The notes beneath the pieces were generated by a model, which was given only the letters and a program-made list of their open reading frames with translations, had not been told where the DNA came from and searched no databases. 64,000 nucleotides of DNA, from contig JAUWBD010000003.1 in NCBI GenBank assembly GCA_030605125.1, positions 17,496-81,495 on the forward strand, read 5' to 3'. The position numbers were made by a program, and so were the translations under genes. The first letter of the stretch is position 1; the number at the start of each line of letters is the position of its first letter. The stretch comes from Verrucomicrobiota bacterium. Lineage in GTDB: Bacteria; Verrucomicrobiota; Verrucomicrobiia; Opitutales; Opitutaceae. Shown here in pieces: positions 24,954-33,926 of the stretch.

Positions 24954-27059
24954 ATGATGCCCCCATCCCCCCGCCGCCTTGGCCGCCGCCTCGCAACCTC
25001 GCTCGCCCTCGCGCTCGCCGCCGCCTCCGCGGCCTCCGCGCAGTGGCGCCCCGTCACCTTCACCAACGCCGAGCTGCGCGCCAAGGGCACGCTCACCGGC
25101 GACGGTTGCCAATGGTTCCGCGCCGTGGCCATCGCGCCCACCGACGGCGACTTCATGCTCTGGTGCACCGACGTCGGCGGCCTTTTCCGCTCGCTCGACG
25201 GCGGTCGCAACTGGGAACCCACCAACGTCGGTTTCCACTCCCGCGGCTCGGCCGGCGTCGCCATCGATCCGCACAACGCCAACCGCGTGCTGATCGTCGC
25301 CGCCAACTCCGTCCCCACCACCAAGAACGGCCTCTACCTCTCGACCGACAAGGCCGCCTCCTGGCAACAGGTCCTGCCCGTCGAGATGTCCGGCACGCGC
25401 GACATGCGCCGCCAGATCGCCTTCGACCCCTCCACCTTCGACGCCGAGGCCGGCTTCACCCGCGTCGTCTATTGGTCGCGCCTCAACGTGGACACCGCGC
25501 ACAACCCCGCCTGGGGCAAGACCGTCACCGACCCCGGCTTCTACAAGTCCACCGACGGCGGCCAGACCTGGGAACGCGTCCCCGGCGGCGAGCAGATGGC
25601 CGACGCGCAGATCGCGGTGCATCCGACGCGTGGATACGTTTACGCCATCAACGCCAAGGGTGTCTTCATCTCGCGCGACGGCGCGCTCACCTGGGAGTCG
25701 ATTCTCGAAGGCGAACGCGCCCGCGGCATCGCCGTCTCCCCCGCCGCGCCCGACTCGCTATGGGTCAACTTTGCCGACCGCATCGTCCGCTCCGACGACA
25801 GTGGCGCCAGCTTCCAGACGATCGAAGGCGCCTCCGCCATCGTCGTGGAGAAGTCCTCGCTCCACGACATCAGCGTCTCCGCCTCCGATCCGAGGCGCAT
25901 CAACATCTGGCGCAACTCGCCCAACTGGCACTGGCCGCGCTTCACGTCCGAGGACGGCGGCGCCACCTGGACCGAGGCCAAGATCGACAAGAGCCGCGTG
26001 ATCGTGCCCACCAACTCGCGCCAGGGCCACACCGCCATCCACCCGACCAATCCCGACATCGTCCTCTCCGCCGGCGGCGACTACCCGATGATCTCGCGCG
26101 ACGCCGGCCGCACCTACACCCTCGCCGGCAACGGCGTGAACAACATCTACATCGGCGGCGCCTTCAACTTCAGCACCGTCGATCCCGACGTCGTTTACCT
26201 CGGCTCGCAGGACTACGCCACGCTGCTCAGCACCGACGGCGGCCAAAACTGGATCTACACCGAGCCCGGCGCCAAAGGCTGGGGCGGCTACAACTACGCC
26301 ACCTACGCCTCCACCGCCGACGTCCTCATCGCCGGCGAGGCCGTTCACTGGGGCGGCCCGCTCGACCGCGCGTTGTCCTTCGACCAGGGCAAGACCTGGG
26401 AAATCTCGAAGGAAAAGATCGAGCCGAAGTTCAGCTACGGCGATCCCCGCGACGCGAAGGTGCTCTTCGCCGGCAAACATCGCACCGCCGACGGCGGCCG
26501 CACCTGGGCTCCGATGGAGGGCGTCACTTCCGTGCGCACGCACGATTTCGCCGACGGCACGCTCTACGGCGTGCGCGAGGCGAAGGACCAGCCCTCGGTG
26601 ATCGTGCGCTCCACTGACCACGGCGTCACCTGGACCGACCTTTTCGAGGTGAAAGGCGAGGTGGATGACCTCGCAGTGGACCACAGCCGCCAGCGCATCT
26701 ACGTCGTCCGCTGGGGCAAGCTGTTCCAATGGGAGCAATCCTCCGCGCAGCTCCAGGAGATCACGAGCCTCGTGCCCGACCAAGACGGCGCGCCGCACGT
26801 GCGCTCCGTGGCGATCGACCCCGTGGACCCGACCATCGTCTATATGGCGGGCAATCGAAACACCTTCGCCTCCAACGCCAGCGCCCAGCGCTCGCGCGAC
26901 GCCGGCGCGACTTGGGAAAACCTCAACCGCCAGACCCCGCTCGACGGCACCGGTCTCGACGGCGCCCGCGAGTCGCACTTCGTCCGCGTGCACGCCAAGA
27001 CCCGCGAGCCCTGGTTCGCCACCAACTGCTACGGCGTCTGGATCCACGCCGCGCCGTAG
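24954..27059 (+). CDS. Secreted Asp-box beta-propeller protein (GH74/sialidase-like), minimal core
   Basis: A 701-residue protein with signal peptide residues 1-29 (ending ASAASAQW). Residues 30-701 are the same propeller core as in the proteins at 16918 and 52836, here without any C-terminal tail. It has LWCTDVGGLFRSLDGGRNWEP near residue 65 and about a dozen Asp-box turns (STDGGQTW, SEDGGATW, STDGGQNW, SFDQGKTW, SRDAGATW). It ends FATNCYGVWIHAAP. Family logic suggests binding or hydrolysis of a beta-glucan or xyloglucan-like polymer outside the cell, but no catalytic residues could be identified. It is convergent with the isomerase-like gene at 27232. Confidence 0.82.
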   Translation: MMPPSPRRLGRRLATSLALALAAASAASAQWRPVTFTNAELRAKGTLTGDGCQWFRAVAIAPTDGDFMLWCTDVGGLFRSLDGGRNWEPTNVGFHSRGSAGVAIDPHNANRVLIVAANSVPTTKNGLYLSTDKAASWQQVLPVEMSGTRDMRRQIAFDPSTFDAEAGFTRVVYWSRLNVDTAHNPAWGKTVTDPGFYKSTDGGQTWERVPGGEQMADAQIAVHPTRGYVYAINAKGVFISRDGALTWESILEGERARGIAVSPAAPDSLWVNFADRIVRSDDSGASFQTIEGASAIVVEKSSLHDISVSASDPRRINIWRNSPNWHWPRFTSEDGGATWTEAKIDKSRVIVPTNSRQGHTAIHPTNPDIVLSAGGDYPMISRDAGRTYTLAGNGVNNIYIGGAFNFSTVDPDVVYLGSQDYATLLSTDGGQNWIYTEPGAKGWGGYNYATYASTADVLIAGEAVHWGGPLDRALSFDQGKTWEISKEKIEPKFSYGDPRDAKVLFAGKHRTADGGRTWAPMEGVTSVRTHDFADGTLYGVREAKDQPSVIVRSTDHGVTWTDLFEVKGEVDDLAVDHSRQRIYVVRWGKLFQWEQSSAQLQEITSLVPDQDGAPHVRSVAIDPVDPTIVYMAGNRNTFASNASAQRSRDAGATWENLNRQTPLDGTGLDGARESHFVRVHAKTREPWFATNCYGVWIHAAP

Positions 27060-27160
27060 CGCGCCCACGGGCGCCACCCGCCCCGCCTCCGCGTCGTTCT
27101 CGAGCCGCGGAGGAGACTGGCCGAAAAAAGCCGCGAGAAATCATCGAGCGCACGAAGCGT

Positions 27161-27174
27161 TGCAGGCGCCTGCA
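27161..27174. repeat. 14-bp perfect palindrome between convergent genes
   Basis: TGCAGGCGCCTGCA sits in the 172-bp gap between stops at 27059 and 27232. There is no T-run. It could be a weak bidirectional transcription stop or nothing. Confidence 0.4.
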
Positions 27175-27231
27175 GGCGCGCCGGAGAGCCGCGCCGGCAG
27201 CAAGGACTTTTGCCGAGTTTGAAAACACGCC

Positions 27232-28131
27232 CTACCCGACCAGCTCCGCCATCAGGGCGTTGAGGCGCCGTCCGTAGGCGCTGAAGTTGTGGAACTTCAA
27301 CTCCTCGCCCACGAGCCCCGTCGCGTCCGGATCGCCGTCGATGTGCGGCTCGATCGAGATCGTGTGCGCCTGCCCGCGCGCGAGCGCGTCCGCCAGGATG
27401 CGCCGGATCTCGCCCTGGCCCTCGCCGGGCCAGGTGTGCACGCGGTGCGGCTTGCCCTCGATCTCGCGCAGCACGCCGTCCTTCACGTGGATGTAGTCCA
27501 CCGCCTCGCGCACCGCCGCGTAGAAATCCCACGCGTTTTGCTTTGGATACGGAGCAGGCCGGCTCCGGTCCTCGGCGCCCACGGTGTTGCCCGCGTCGAA
27601 AATCAGCCGCAAGCCCGGCACCTCCTCGAGCAACCGTAGCGTGTGCGCCGCGCTCAGGCCGCCGTAGTTGTTGCAGTTCTCATGGAGCGGCACGAGGCCC
27701 GCGTCGCGGAAGCGCGCCACGATCTCGCGCAGGCGCCGAAACCGCTCCGCCTCGAGCTGCTCCTCGCCCGGCCGGATCGCGAAGCTCATGATGCGCACAT
27801 ACCGCGCGCCGAGCGCCTGCATCCGCGGAATCGCCCGCTCCACCGCGGCCAGCGTCGGCTCGATGGGATCGTCGATCTTCGTCGCCCAGTTCGCGATCGT
27901 GGAGGCGAAAGCGTGGACGCTCACGCCGCTCCCGCGCACCCGTGCGACGAGTTGCTCGAACTCCGCCTCCGGGAGGTCGTGCACGTTGCGCGGTCTCTCG
28001 CCGGGAGCGACGGGACCGAGCGAGACCGCGCGAAACTCGAGGTGCGACCAGCCGAGCAAGCGCATCGCCCGCAACTGCGTTTCCAGCGGAGCGCCCGCTT
28101 CGTCGGCGATGCCGGTGAGGATGGGTTTCAT
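27232..28131 (-). CDS. Sugar phosphate isomerase/epimerase (AP endonuclease 2-like TIM barrel)
   Basis: A 299-residue cytoplasmic protein. It opens MKPILTGIADEAGAPLETQL and has the family metal-site strands: VPLHENCNNYGG with a Glu, LRLIFDAGNTV with an Asp, VDYIHVKD with a His/Asp, and TISIEPHIDGD with a Glu near the end. This superfamily covers xylose isomerase-like, tagatose epimerase-like and inosose dehydratase-like enzymes; the exact reaction cannot be set from sequence alone. It is divergent from the 1810-residue esterase gene, with 169 bp between starts. Confidence 0.82.
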   Translation of the reverse strand: MKPILTGIADEAGAPLETQLRAMRLLGWSHLEFRAVSLGPVAPGERPRNVHDLPEAEFEQLVARVRGSGVSVHAFASTIANWATKIDDPIEPTLAAVERAIPRMQALGARYVRIMSFAIRPGEEQLEAERFRRLREIVARFRDAGLVPLHENCNNYGGLSAAHTLRLLEEVPGLRLIFDAGNTVGAEDRSRPAPYPKQNAWDFYAAVREAVDYIHVKDGVLREIEGKPHRVHTWPGEGQGEIRRILADALARGQAHTISIEPHIDGDPDATGLVGEELKFHNFSAYGRRLNALMAELVG

Positions 28132-28234
28132 GCGGATCAGGAATTGGCGCGACCCGGAAAGATCAAGCGAGCGAAGCCGTAAACGCGGTCACCATCGCCG
28201 CGCCTCCGCGCAAGGCTCTGCGCGTAAATGCCCC

Positions 28235-28267
28235 GCGCCCCGCAACGGATTGCGGGGCGCACTTTTT
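28235..28267 (+). terminator. Strong hairpin plus T-run in the leader of the mosaic esterase gene
   Basis: Perfect 11-bp arms GCGCCCCGCAA and TTGCGGGGCGC flank loop CGGA, then ACTTTTTG. The centre is also a perfect CGCAACGGATTGCG dyad, ending 46 bp before the ATG at 28301. No plus-strand gene ends upstream, so it may be an attenuator, an insulating terminator, or an operator that happens to fold. Confidence 0.7.
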
Positions 28268-28300
28268 GTTCCAGTCCCCTTCGCCACCGATGCTGCTCCC

Positions 28301-31300
28301 ATGCCCCTCCTGTCTCGTTACGTCCGCCGCCTGACCTTGCGCGTCCTCACGCCGGCCCTGCTCCTCGCCGGCCTCGCTTCCGCCCCCGCCCTGCGCGCCC
28401 AGCAAAACCACGTCATCACCCTCGACTTCGAGACCGCCGGGCAGTTCACGAACAATTTCCGCGTGCTCTCCGCCATCGGCGGCGGCACCGCCGCGCAGAC
28501 GACCTCCGGCGGCAACGGCTTTTTCCGCCAGGACGTCACCAGCGGCGCGCAGGCCGCCACCTACCTCTTCGACACCACCCCGGGCGACACCACCCGCGAA
28601 ACCGAGTCCGCCTTCGACGTGAGCGCCGGCCTCACCATCACCTTCGACGCGCGCACCAACAACAGCAACGGCTCCTTCGCCATCGTCTTCGCCGATCCCG
28701 CCAACCTGAACAAAAACGTCACGGCGATCTTCAACATCCTCTCCACCGCCAACGGCACCGACCAGCTCCGCTTCTTCAAGAACGGCACGCCCTCCACCTC
28801 CGCCATCGGCACCCAGGTCGGCTCCACCGTCGCGCCCAGCACCAACCCCGAGCCCAACAACACCTGGTATCCGGTCACCATCACCCTCTCCGTCACCGGC
28901 ACCACCCCCACCCTCACGCTCACCGCCGCCGGCTCCACCACCACCGCCACCTCCGGCTTTGCCGCCGGCGACTTCGACTGGACCAAGACCCTCGTCATCC
29001 TCCGCCTCTTCGATCCCGTCCAGGGCTCCGGCAGCACCGTGGACGTGGACAACCTCGTCATCCGCTCCTGCTGGGCCCCGCGCCCCGCCGCCGAGGTCAA
29101 CGTCGCCCCCGTCCTCCCCACGATCCCCACCCAGACCGCCGAGGCCGCGAAACCCTTCTCGATCAACTCCGCCGCCACCGACGCCAACACCCCGCCGCAG
29201 GCCCTCTCCTACGAGCTGCTCAACCCGCCCGCCGGCGCCACCATCTCCTCCGCCGGCCTCATCACCTGGACGCCCACCATCGCCCAGGGCGGCGCCACCT
29301 ACACCCTCACCGTCCGCGTCACCGACGCCGGCGCGCCCCCGCTCTCCGCCACCGCCTCCTTCGACGTAGTGGTTTCCGAATACGTCCCCGAGCCCAACGT
29401 CGCCCCCGTCCTCCCCTCTCAGCCGGACCGCACCGTCACCGTCAACGACTGGACCACCGGCGGCGTCCTCACCGTCAACAACGCCGCCACCGACGCCAAC
29501 CTTCCGCCCCAGAATCTCTTCTACGAGCTCCTCAACCCGCCCGCCGGCGCCACCATCAGCCAGAGCGGCGTCATCACCTGGACGTCCACCGCCGAGCAGG
29601 CCAACGCCACCTACACGATCACCACGCGCGTCACCGACGACGGCTCGCCCGCCCTCTCCGCCACCAACTCCTTCCAGGTCACCGTCCTCCCCAACACCGG
29701 TTTCAACTCCACCTACGACTTCGCCGCCGCCTCCCAGTTCACCGGCAACTTCCGCTCCCTCGCCGCCCTCGGCGGCGGCAGCGCCGGCCACTCCTCCAAC
29801 GAAGGCGGCATGCTCCGCGTCGATGCCAACACCTCCAGCGGCAACACCTACGTCGCCTGGCTCTTCGACACCACCCCGACCAACACCACCCTCGAGACGC
29901 AGTCCACCTTCGACACCGCCTCGCCCGTCCGCGTCGCCTTCGACCTCCGCGCCGTCACCTCCGACTCCAACGTCGCCGTCATTTTCGCCGACGCCGAGAA
30001 CCTCAACAACAACGTCGTCGCCGCCTTCAATCTCCGCACCGGCGCCGACACCGTCCGCTTCTTCCGCAACGCCGCCCGCAACACCGCCGGCACCACCCTC
30101 TCCCTCGGCACCCAGGTCGGCACCACCGTCAACGTCAGCTCCGCCGCCGAGCCCGGCGCGGGCACCGCCTTCACCAATCTCCAGTTCACCCTCTCCCGCG
30201 ACGGCTCCACGCCCACCCTCGCCGTCCACGCCGCCGGCGCCGACCCCGTCGCCTACACCTTCCACAAAGGCACCCTCAACTGGGCCCGCACCGTCATCAT
30301 TCTCCGCGTAGTGGACGCCGGCGGCAACGTCGCCAACACCCACGTCGATCTCGACAACCTCGCCTTCTCCGCCAGCGGCGGCCCGCTCTCTCCGATCACC
30401 GCCAACACCGCCCCGCGCTTCGAGGCCGTCCCCTCCCGCACGATCCCCGCCGGCCGCCTCCTCGTCGTCGCCAACCCCGCGGTCGATTTCGACGTCCCGC
30501 GCCAGACCGTCACCTACGCGCTCACCCAGGCCCCCGCCGGCGCCACCATCGACAGCGAGGGCACCATCCTCTGGCGCCCCACCGCCGCCGACGTATCCGC
30601 CACGCCCTACACCTTCACCACCACCGCGACCGACAACGGCTCGCCCGCCCAGACCGCGACCAACAGCTTCCAAGTCGTAGTCACCGCCGCCCAAAACCTC
30701 GGCGCCTTCACCACCGACCTCGACTTCCTCACGCCCGGTCAGTTCGACGCCGCCTTCCGCTCCGTCACCGATCTCGGCGGCGGCCCCCGCGGCCAGGTCG
30801 GCAACCGCCTCGTCGTGGACGCCACCTCCAACGGCGGCAACCAGAACCAGGCCTGGCTCCTCGACACCACGCCCGCCGACACCACCGCGGCCACCCAGAC
30901 CGCCTTCCCCACCACCTCTCCCCTCACCGTCAGCTTCACCACCCGCGTCGCCTTCGCCGGCGCCGACGCCTCCGTCGGCATCGTCTTCGCCGACTCGCGC
31001 AACGCCGCCAACAACGTCTCCGCCCTCCTCAACCTCCGCCACGACTCCGAGCAGCTCCGCTTCTTCCGCGACGGCTCCTTCACCCAGCGCTCGCTCTCCA
31101 GCGGCACCCAGGTCGGCTCCAGCGTGAATCTCCTCACCGCCGCCGAGCCCGGCTACGTCGAGTATCTGCCCGTCACCGTCACGCTCAGCGTCTCCGGCAC
31201 CACGCCCACCCTCACCGTGCGCCTCGGCGACGCCGATCCCATCACCTCGTCCTTCGTCGCCGGCGACATCGACTGGAGCACCACCCTCGTCCTCCTCCGT

Positions 31301-33733
31301 GTCAACGACCCCAACGTCGGCCGCAACACGACGATCGAGTTCAACAACCTCCTCGTCGCCGGCCCCTCGCCCGTCGCCGCCGCCGCGCCTCCGCTCGCGC
31401 CCGCGCCCGCCTCGCCCGGCGACAACCTCCTCACCGTCAACCCCGGCTTCGAGGCCGTCTCCTTCAGCACCGGCGAAAACGTGACCGCCTCCTTCAGCGG
31501 CTGGGAGGCTTTCAAATACCAGACCTTCGACGGCTCCGGCGCGCAGGTGATCAACGGCAGCATCGGCGCCGGCACCACCACCGAGGGCACCCGCGCCTTC
31601 TACATCAACTGGGGCGGCTGGCTCCAGACCGCCCGCGCCTCCCGCGCCGCCGTCACCCCCGGCCAGACGCTCGAGTTTTCCTACGACCAGCGCAGCCTGC
31701 TCCGCAACTTCCCCAACGAGAAGCTCGGCACCCTCCGCTTCCTCGAGTTCTTCGACTCCGCCGGCCTGCGCATCAAGCAGGTCTGGGGCACCGACAGCGA
31801 CTACAAGGTCCAATACGACGGCCCCAACGCCACCGGCGTCTGGGAAACCTTCACCCTCCGCGCCACCGTGCCGCCCGGCGCCGCCTCCGTCGGCGTGCGC
31901 CTCGACGCCCCCCTCGGCAACTACAACAGCGAGCAAGCCAACTACGTCCGCGACCGCCACGTCGTCTTTGACAACGTCCGCCTCACCGTAGTCCCCGAGA
32001 CGCTCGACCGCCTCGCCGTGCGCCGTGCCCCGCGCCTCGTCGAGCCGGGTAAGACCGCCGCGCTCCGCATCAACCACGCCACGCTCGCCGCACGCACGCT
32101 CCGCGTCGCCCTCCTCGATGCCGCCGGCACCGAGCGCGCCTCCGCCGCCACCCTCGTGCCCGCCGGCCGCTTCCGCGCCACGCCGGTCAATGTCGCCATC
32201 CCCGCCGGCCTGCCCGACGGCACCTACTCCTGGCGCATCGAGCTGCGCCCCTCCGCCGGCGGCGCCGCCCTCGCCACGATCAACCAGCCCGGCGTGCTCA
32301 TCGACCAGTCGGTCGCCGCGCCCACGCTCAACGCCACCGACTTCCCCGCCGGCCACGCGCGCATCCAGTGGCAAGGCCGCATCCAGGAAAGCGGCAACGC
32401 CCGCATCTGGCACTGGTATGGCTCCGAGATCCGCCTGCGCTTCAGCGGCACCTCGCTCGCCATGACCGGCTCCACCGTCGCCGACATCTGGGGCGGCCAT
32501 CACAGCCAGAACATCTCCGTCGTGGTGAACGACGACTTCGACAACCCGCTCGTCGTCGCCACCCGCTCCGACGGCTCCACCACCACGATCCCGCTCGTCA
32601 GCGGCCTGCCCGATGGCATCCACACCGTCCGCCTCTACAAGAGCTCCGAGACCGACCGCCGCCACCGCTTCGACTCCTTCCGGGTCGATGCCGGCCGCGG
32701 CCTCCTCGCCTTCGAGCCGCTCCCCTCGCGCCGCATGGAATCCTACGGCGACTCCGTCACCAGCGGCTCCAGCGCCTCCCATCCCTTCTGGGGCTACTCC
32801 ATGCTCATCGGCCGCGAGCTCGACACCGACTTCCGCAACATCTCCAAGGGCGGCACCGGCGTCGCCGCCTCCTTCAGCGGCCAGGCCATCCTCGTCAATT
32901 ACTTCAACAACCTCAGCTTCCCCGACGTCTTCAGCGCCTCCAACGGCCTGAAATACGACCTCACCCAGTGGACGCCCGACGTCGTCACCTGCGGCATCGG
33001 CCACAACGACCAATTCAACAACGGCCACCTCACCTTCAACAGCCGCTACGCCGAGTTCAAGGGGCTCATCCGCGACGCCTATCCGAACGTGCCCTTCCTC
33101 TCGCTCAACACCGTCATCGCCGGCAGCGCCAACCTCGGCCACTTCCAAAACGCCACCGATCCGCTCACCCGCGACGACCCGCGCCACCGCTTCGTCTATC
33201 AGCCCGCCACCTGGAGCGACTCCAACACCATCCACCCGCCCACCGACGCACACATCGCGATGGTCTATGGCGACGAGCGCCGGATAAGTTTCGCCGACGT
33301 CGTCGAGGACCTCGCCGGCTGGGGCCTGCCCGCGCCCGAGGCGCCCGCCGACACCGACTACGAGGCTTGGGCCCTGGCCAACTTCACCCTCGCCCAGCGC
33401 ATCCACGGCGTGCACGCGCCCGCCGCCGCGCCCTTCGGCGACGGCGTGCCGAACCTCCTGCGCTTTGCCCTCGGCGGCACGCTCACGCCCGGCGGCTCCT
33501 CCGCGCCCGCGATCACCCTGCCCACCCCCGCGACGGACAACGGCGGCCGCCTGCAGCTCAGCTTCCCCCGCGCCAGCGCCGACGTGATCTACGTCGTCGA
33601 GACCTCCAGCGATCTCGTCACCTGGCAGCAGGCCGCGCTCTACTCCGGCGCCGCGGGCGGCACGACCACCTGGACCGACACCGTGCCCGCCGCCCCCCGC
33701 CGCTTCGCCCGCCTGCGCATCGTCTCCCCGTAA
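28301..33733 (+). CDS. Giant secreted mosaic protein with CE2-like SGNH esterase domain
   Basis: An 1810-residue protein with signal peptide residues 1-34 (ending LRAQQN). About residues 40-270, 465-700 and 800-1020 are three copies of an unnamed jelly-roll module that starts with DF-x-A-x-QF-x-NFR and ends DLDNL-like. These alternate with three Ig-like/cadherin-type domains (APVLP or APRF start, YELLNPPAGATIS, ITWT, end FQVTV). A further binding-type domain (NPGFEAVSF, WGGWLQTARAS) follows. The CE2-type esterase unit has a beta-sandwich (IQWQGRIQESGNARIWHWYG), then an SGNH fold with S1485 in YGDSVTSGSS, the GIGHND block, and IHPPTDAH. The C-terminal module (DGVPNLLRFALGG to RRFARLRIVSP) matches that of the protein at 16918. 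It is probably an extracellular deacetylase for hemicellulose or other acetylated glycan. Confidence 0.85.
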   Translation: MPLLSRYVRRLTLRVLTPALLLAGLASAPALRAQQNHVITLDFETAGQFTNNFRVLSAIGGGTAAQTTSGGNGFFRQDVTSGAQAATYLFDTTPGDTTRETESAFDVSAGLTITFDARTNNSNGSFAIVFADPANLNKNVTAIFNILSTANGTDQLRFFKNGTPSTSAIGTQVGSTVAPSTNPEPNNTWYPVTITLSVTGTTPTLTLTAAGSTTTATSGFAAGDFDWTKTLVILRLFDPVQGSGSTVDVDNLVIRSCWAPRPAAEVNVAPVLPTIPTQTAEAAKPFSINSAATDANTPPQALSYELLNPPAGATISSAGLITWTPTIAQGGATYTLTVRVTDAGAPPLSATASFDVVVSEYVPEPNVAPVLPSQPDRTVTVNDWTTGGVLTVNNAATDANLPPQNLFYELLNPPAGATISQSGVITWTSTAEQANATYTITTRVTDDGSPALSATNSFQVTVLPNTGFNSTYDFAAASQFTGNFRSLAALGGGSAGHSSNEGGMLRVDANTSSGNTYVAWLFDTTPTNTTLETQSTFDTASPVRVAFDLRAVTSDSNVAVIFADAENLNNNVVAAFNLRTGADTVRFFRNAARNTAGTTLSLGTQVGTTVNVSSAAEPGAGTAFTNLQFTLSRDGSTPTLAVHAAGADPVAYTFHKGTLNWARTVIILRVVDAGGNVANTHVDLDNLAFSASGGPLSPITANTAPRFEAVPSRTIPAGRLLVVANPAVDFDVPRQTVTYALTQAPAGATIDSEGTILWRPTAADVSATPYTFTTTATDNGSPAQTATNSFQVVVTAAQNLGAFTTDLDFLTPGQFDAAFRSVTDLGGGPRGQVGNRLVVDATSNGGNQNQAWLLDTTPADTTAATQTAFPTTSPLTVSFTTRVAFAGADASVGIVFADSRNAANNVSALLNLRHDSEQLRFFRDGSFTQRSLSSGTQVGSSVNLLTAAEPGYVEYLPVTVTLSVSGTTPTLTVRLGDADPITSSFVAGDIDWSTTLVLLRVNDPNVGRNTTIEFNNLLVAGPSPVAAAAPPLAPAPASPGDNLLTVNPGFEAVSFSTGENVTASFSGWEAFKYQTFDGSGAQVINGSIGAGTTTEGTRAFYINWGGWLQTARASRAAVTPGQTLEFSYDQRSLLRNFPNEKLGTLRFLEFFDSAGLRIKQVWGTDSDYKVQYDGPNATGVWETFTLRATVPPGAASVGVRLDAPLGNYNSEQANYVRDRHVVFDNVRLTVVPETLDRLAVRRAPRLVEPGKTAALRINHATLAARTLRVALLDAAGTERASAATLVPAGRFRATPVNVAIPAGLPDGTYSWRIELRPSAGGAALATINQPGVLIDQSVAAPTLNATDFPAGHARIQWQGRIQESGNARIWHWYGSEIRLRFSGTSLAMTGSTVADIWGGHHSQNISVVVNDDFDNPLVVATRSDGSTTTIPLVSGLPDGIHTVRLYKSSETDRRHRFDSFRVDAGRGLLAFEPLPSRRMESYGDSVTSGSSASHPFWGYSMLIGRELDTDFRNISKGGTGVAASFSGQAILVNYFNNLSFPDVFSASNGLKYDLTQWTPDVVTCGIGHNDQFNNGHLTFNSRYAEFKGLIRDAYPNVPFLSLNTVIAGSANLGHFQNATDPLTRDDPRHRFVYQPATWSDSNTIHPPTDAHIAMVYGDERRISFADVVEDLAGWGLPAPEAPADTDYEAWALANFTLAQRIHGVHAPAAAPFGDGVPNLLRFALGGTLTPGGSSAPAITLPTPATDNGGRLQLSFPRASADVIYVVETSSDLVTWQQAALYSGAAGGTTTWTDTVPAAPRRFARLRIVSP

Positions 33734-33805
33734 GGTCGTCGCTCGCGACGACCGAGCCCGCGTTTCGCCCCCGCCCGCCCAACCCGGCATTCGCGAGCGA
33801 ACGCC
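33731..33805. repeat. REP/BIME-like paired hairpin element, copy 3
   Basis: It starts in the TAA stop of the esterase gene: AAGGTCGTCGCTCGCGACGACC, a hairpin with its loop changed to TC. It ends GGCATTCGCGAGCGAACGCC, where the partner loop changed from AA to GA in the opposite arm. The right-hand CCCTACAC end seen in copies 1 and 2 is lost. Confidence 0.78.
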
Positions 33806-33926
33806 AGCGTCCGCCGCGGCGCCCCTTCGCCCTCCACCGGACCGGAGCTTTCCCACGGCCGCGCGTCGCCCCGCCCCCGGCTCGCCATGTCCGGCGCCGC
33901 CCCTCTTCCTTCCCAGCCATCGCCGC

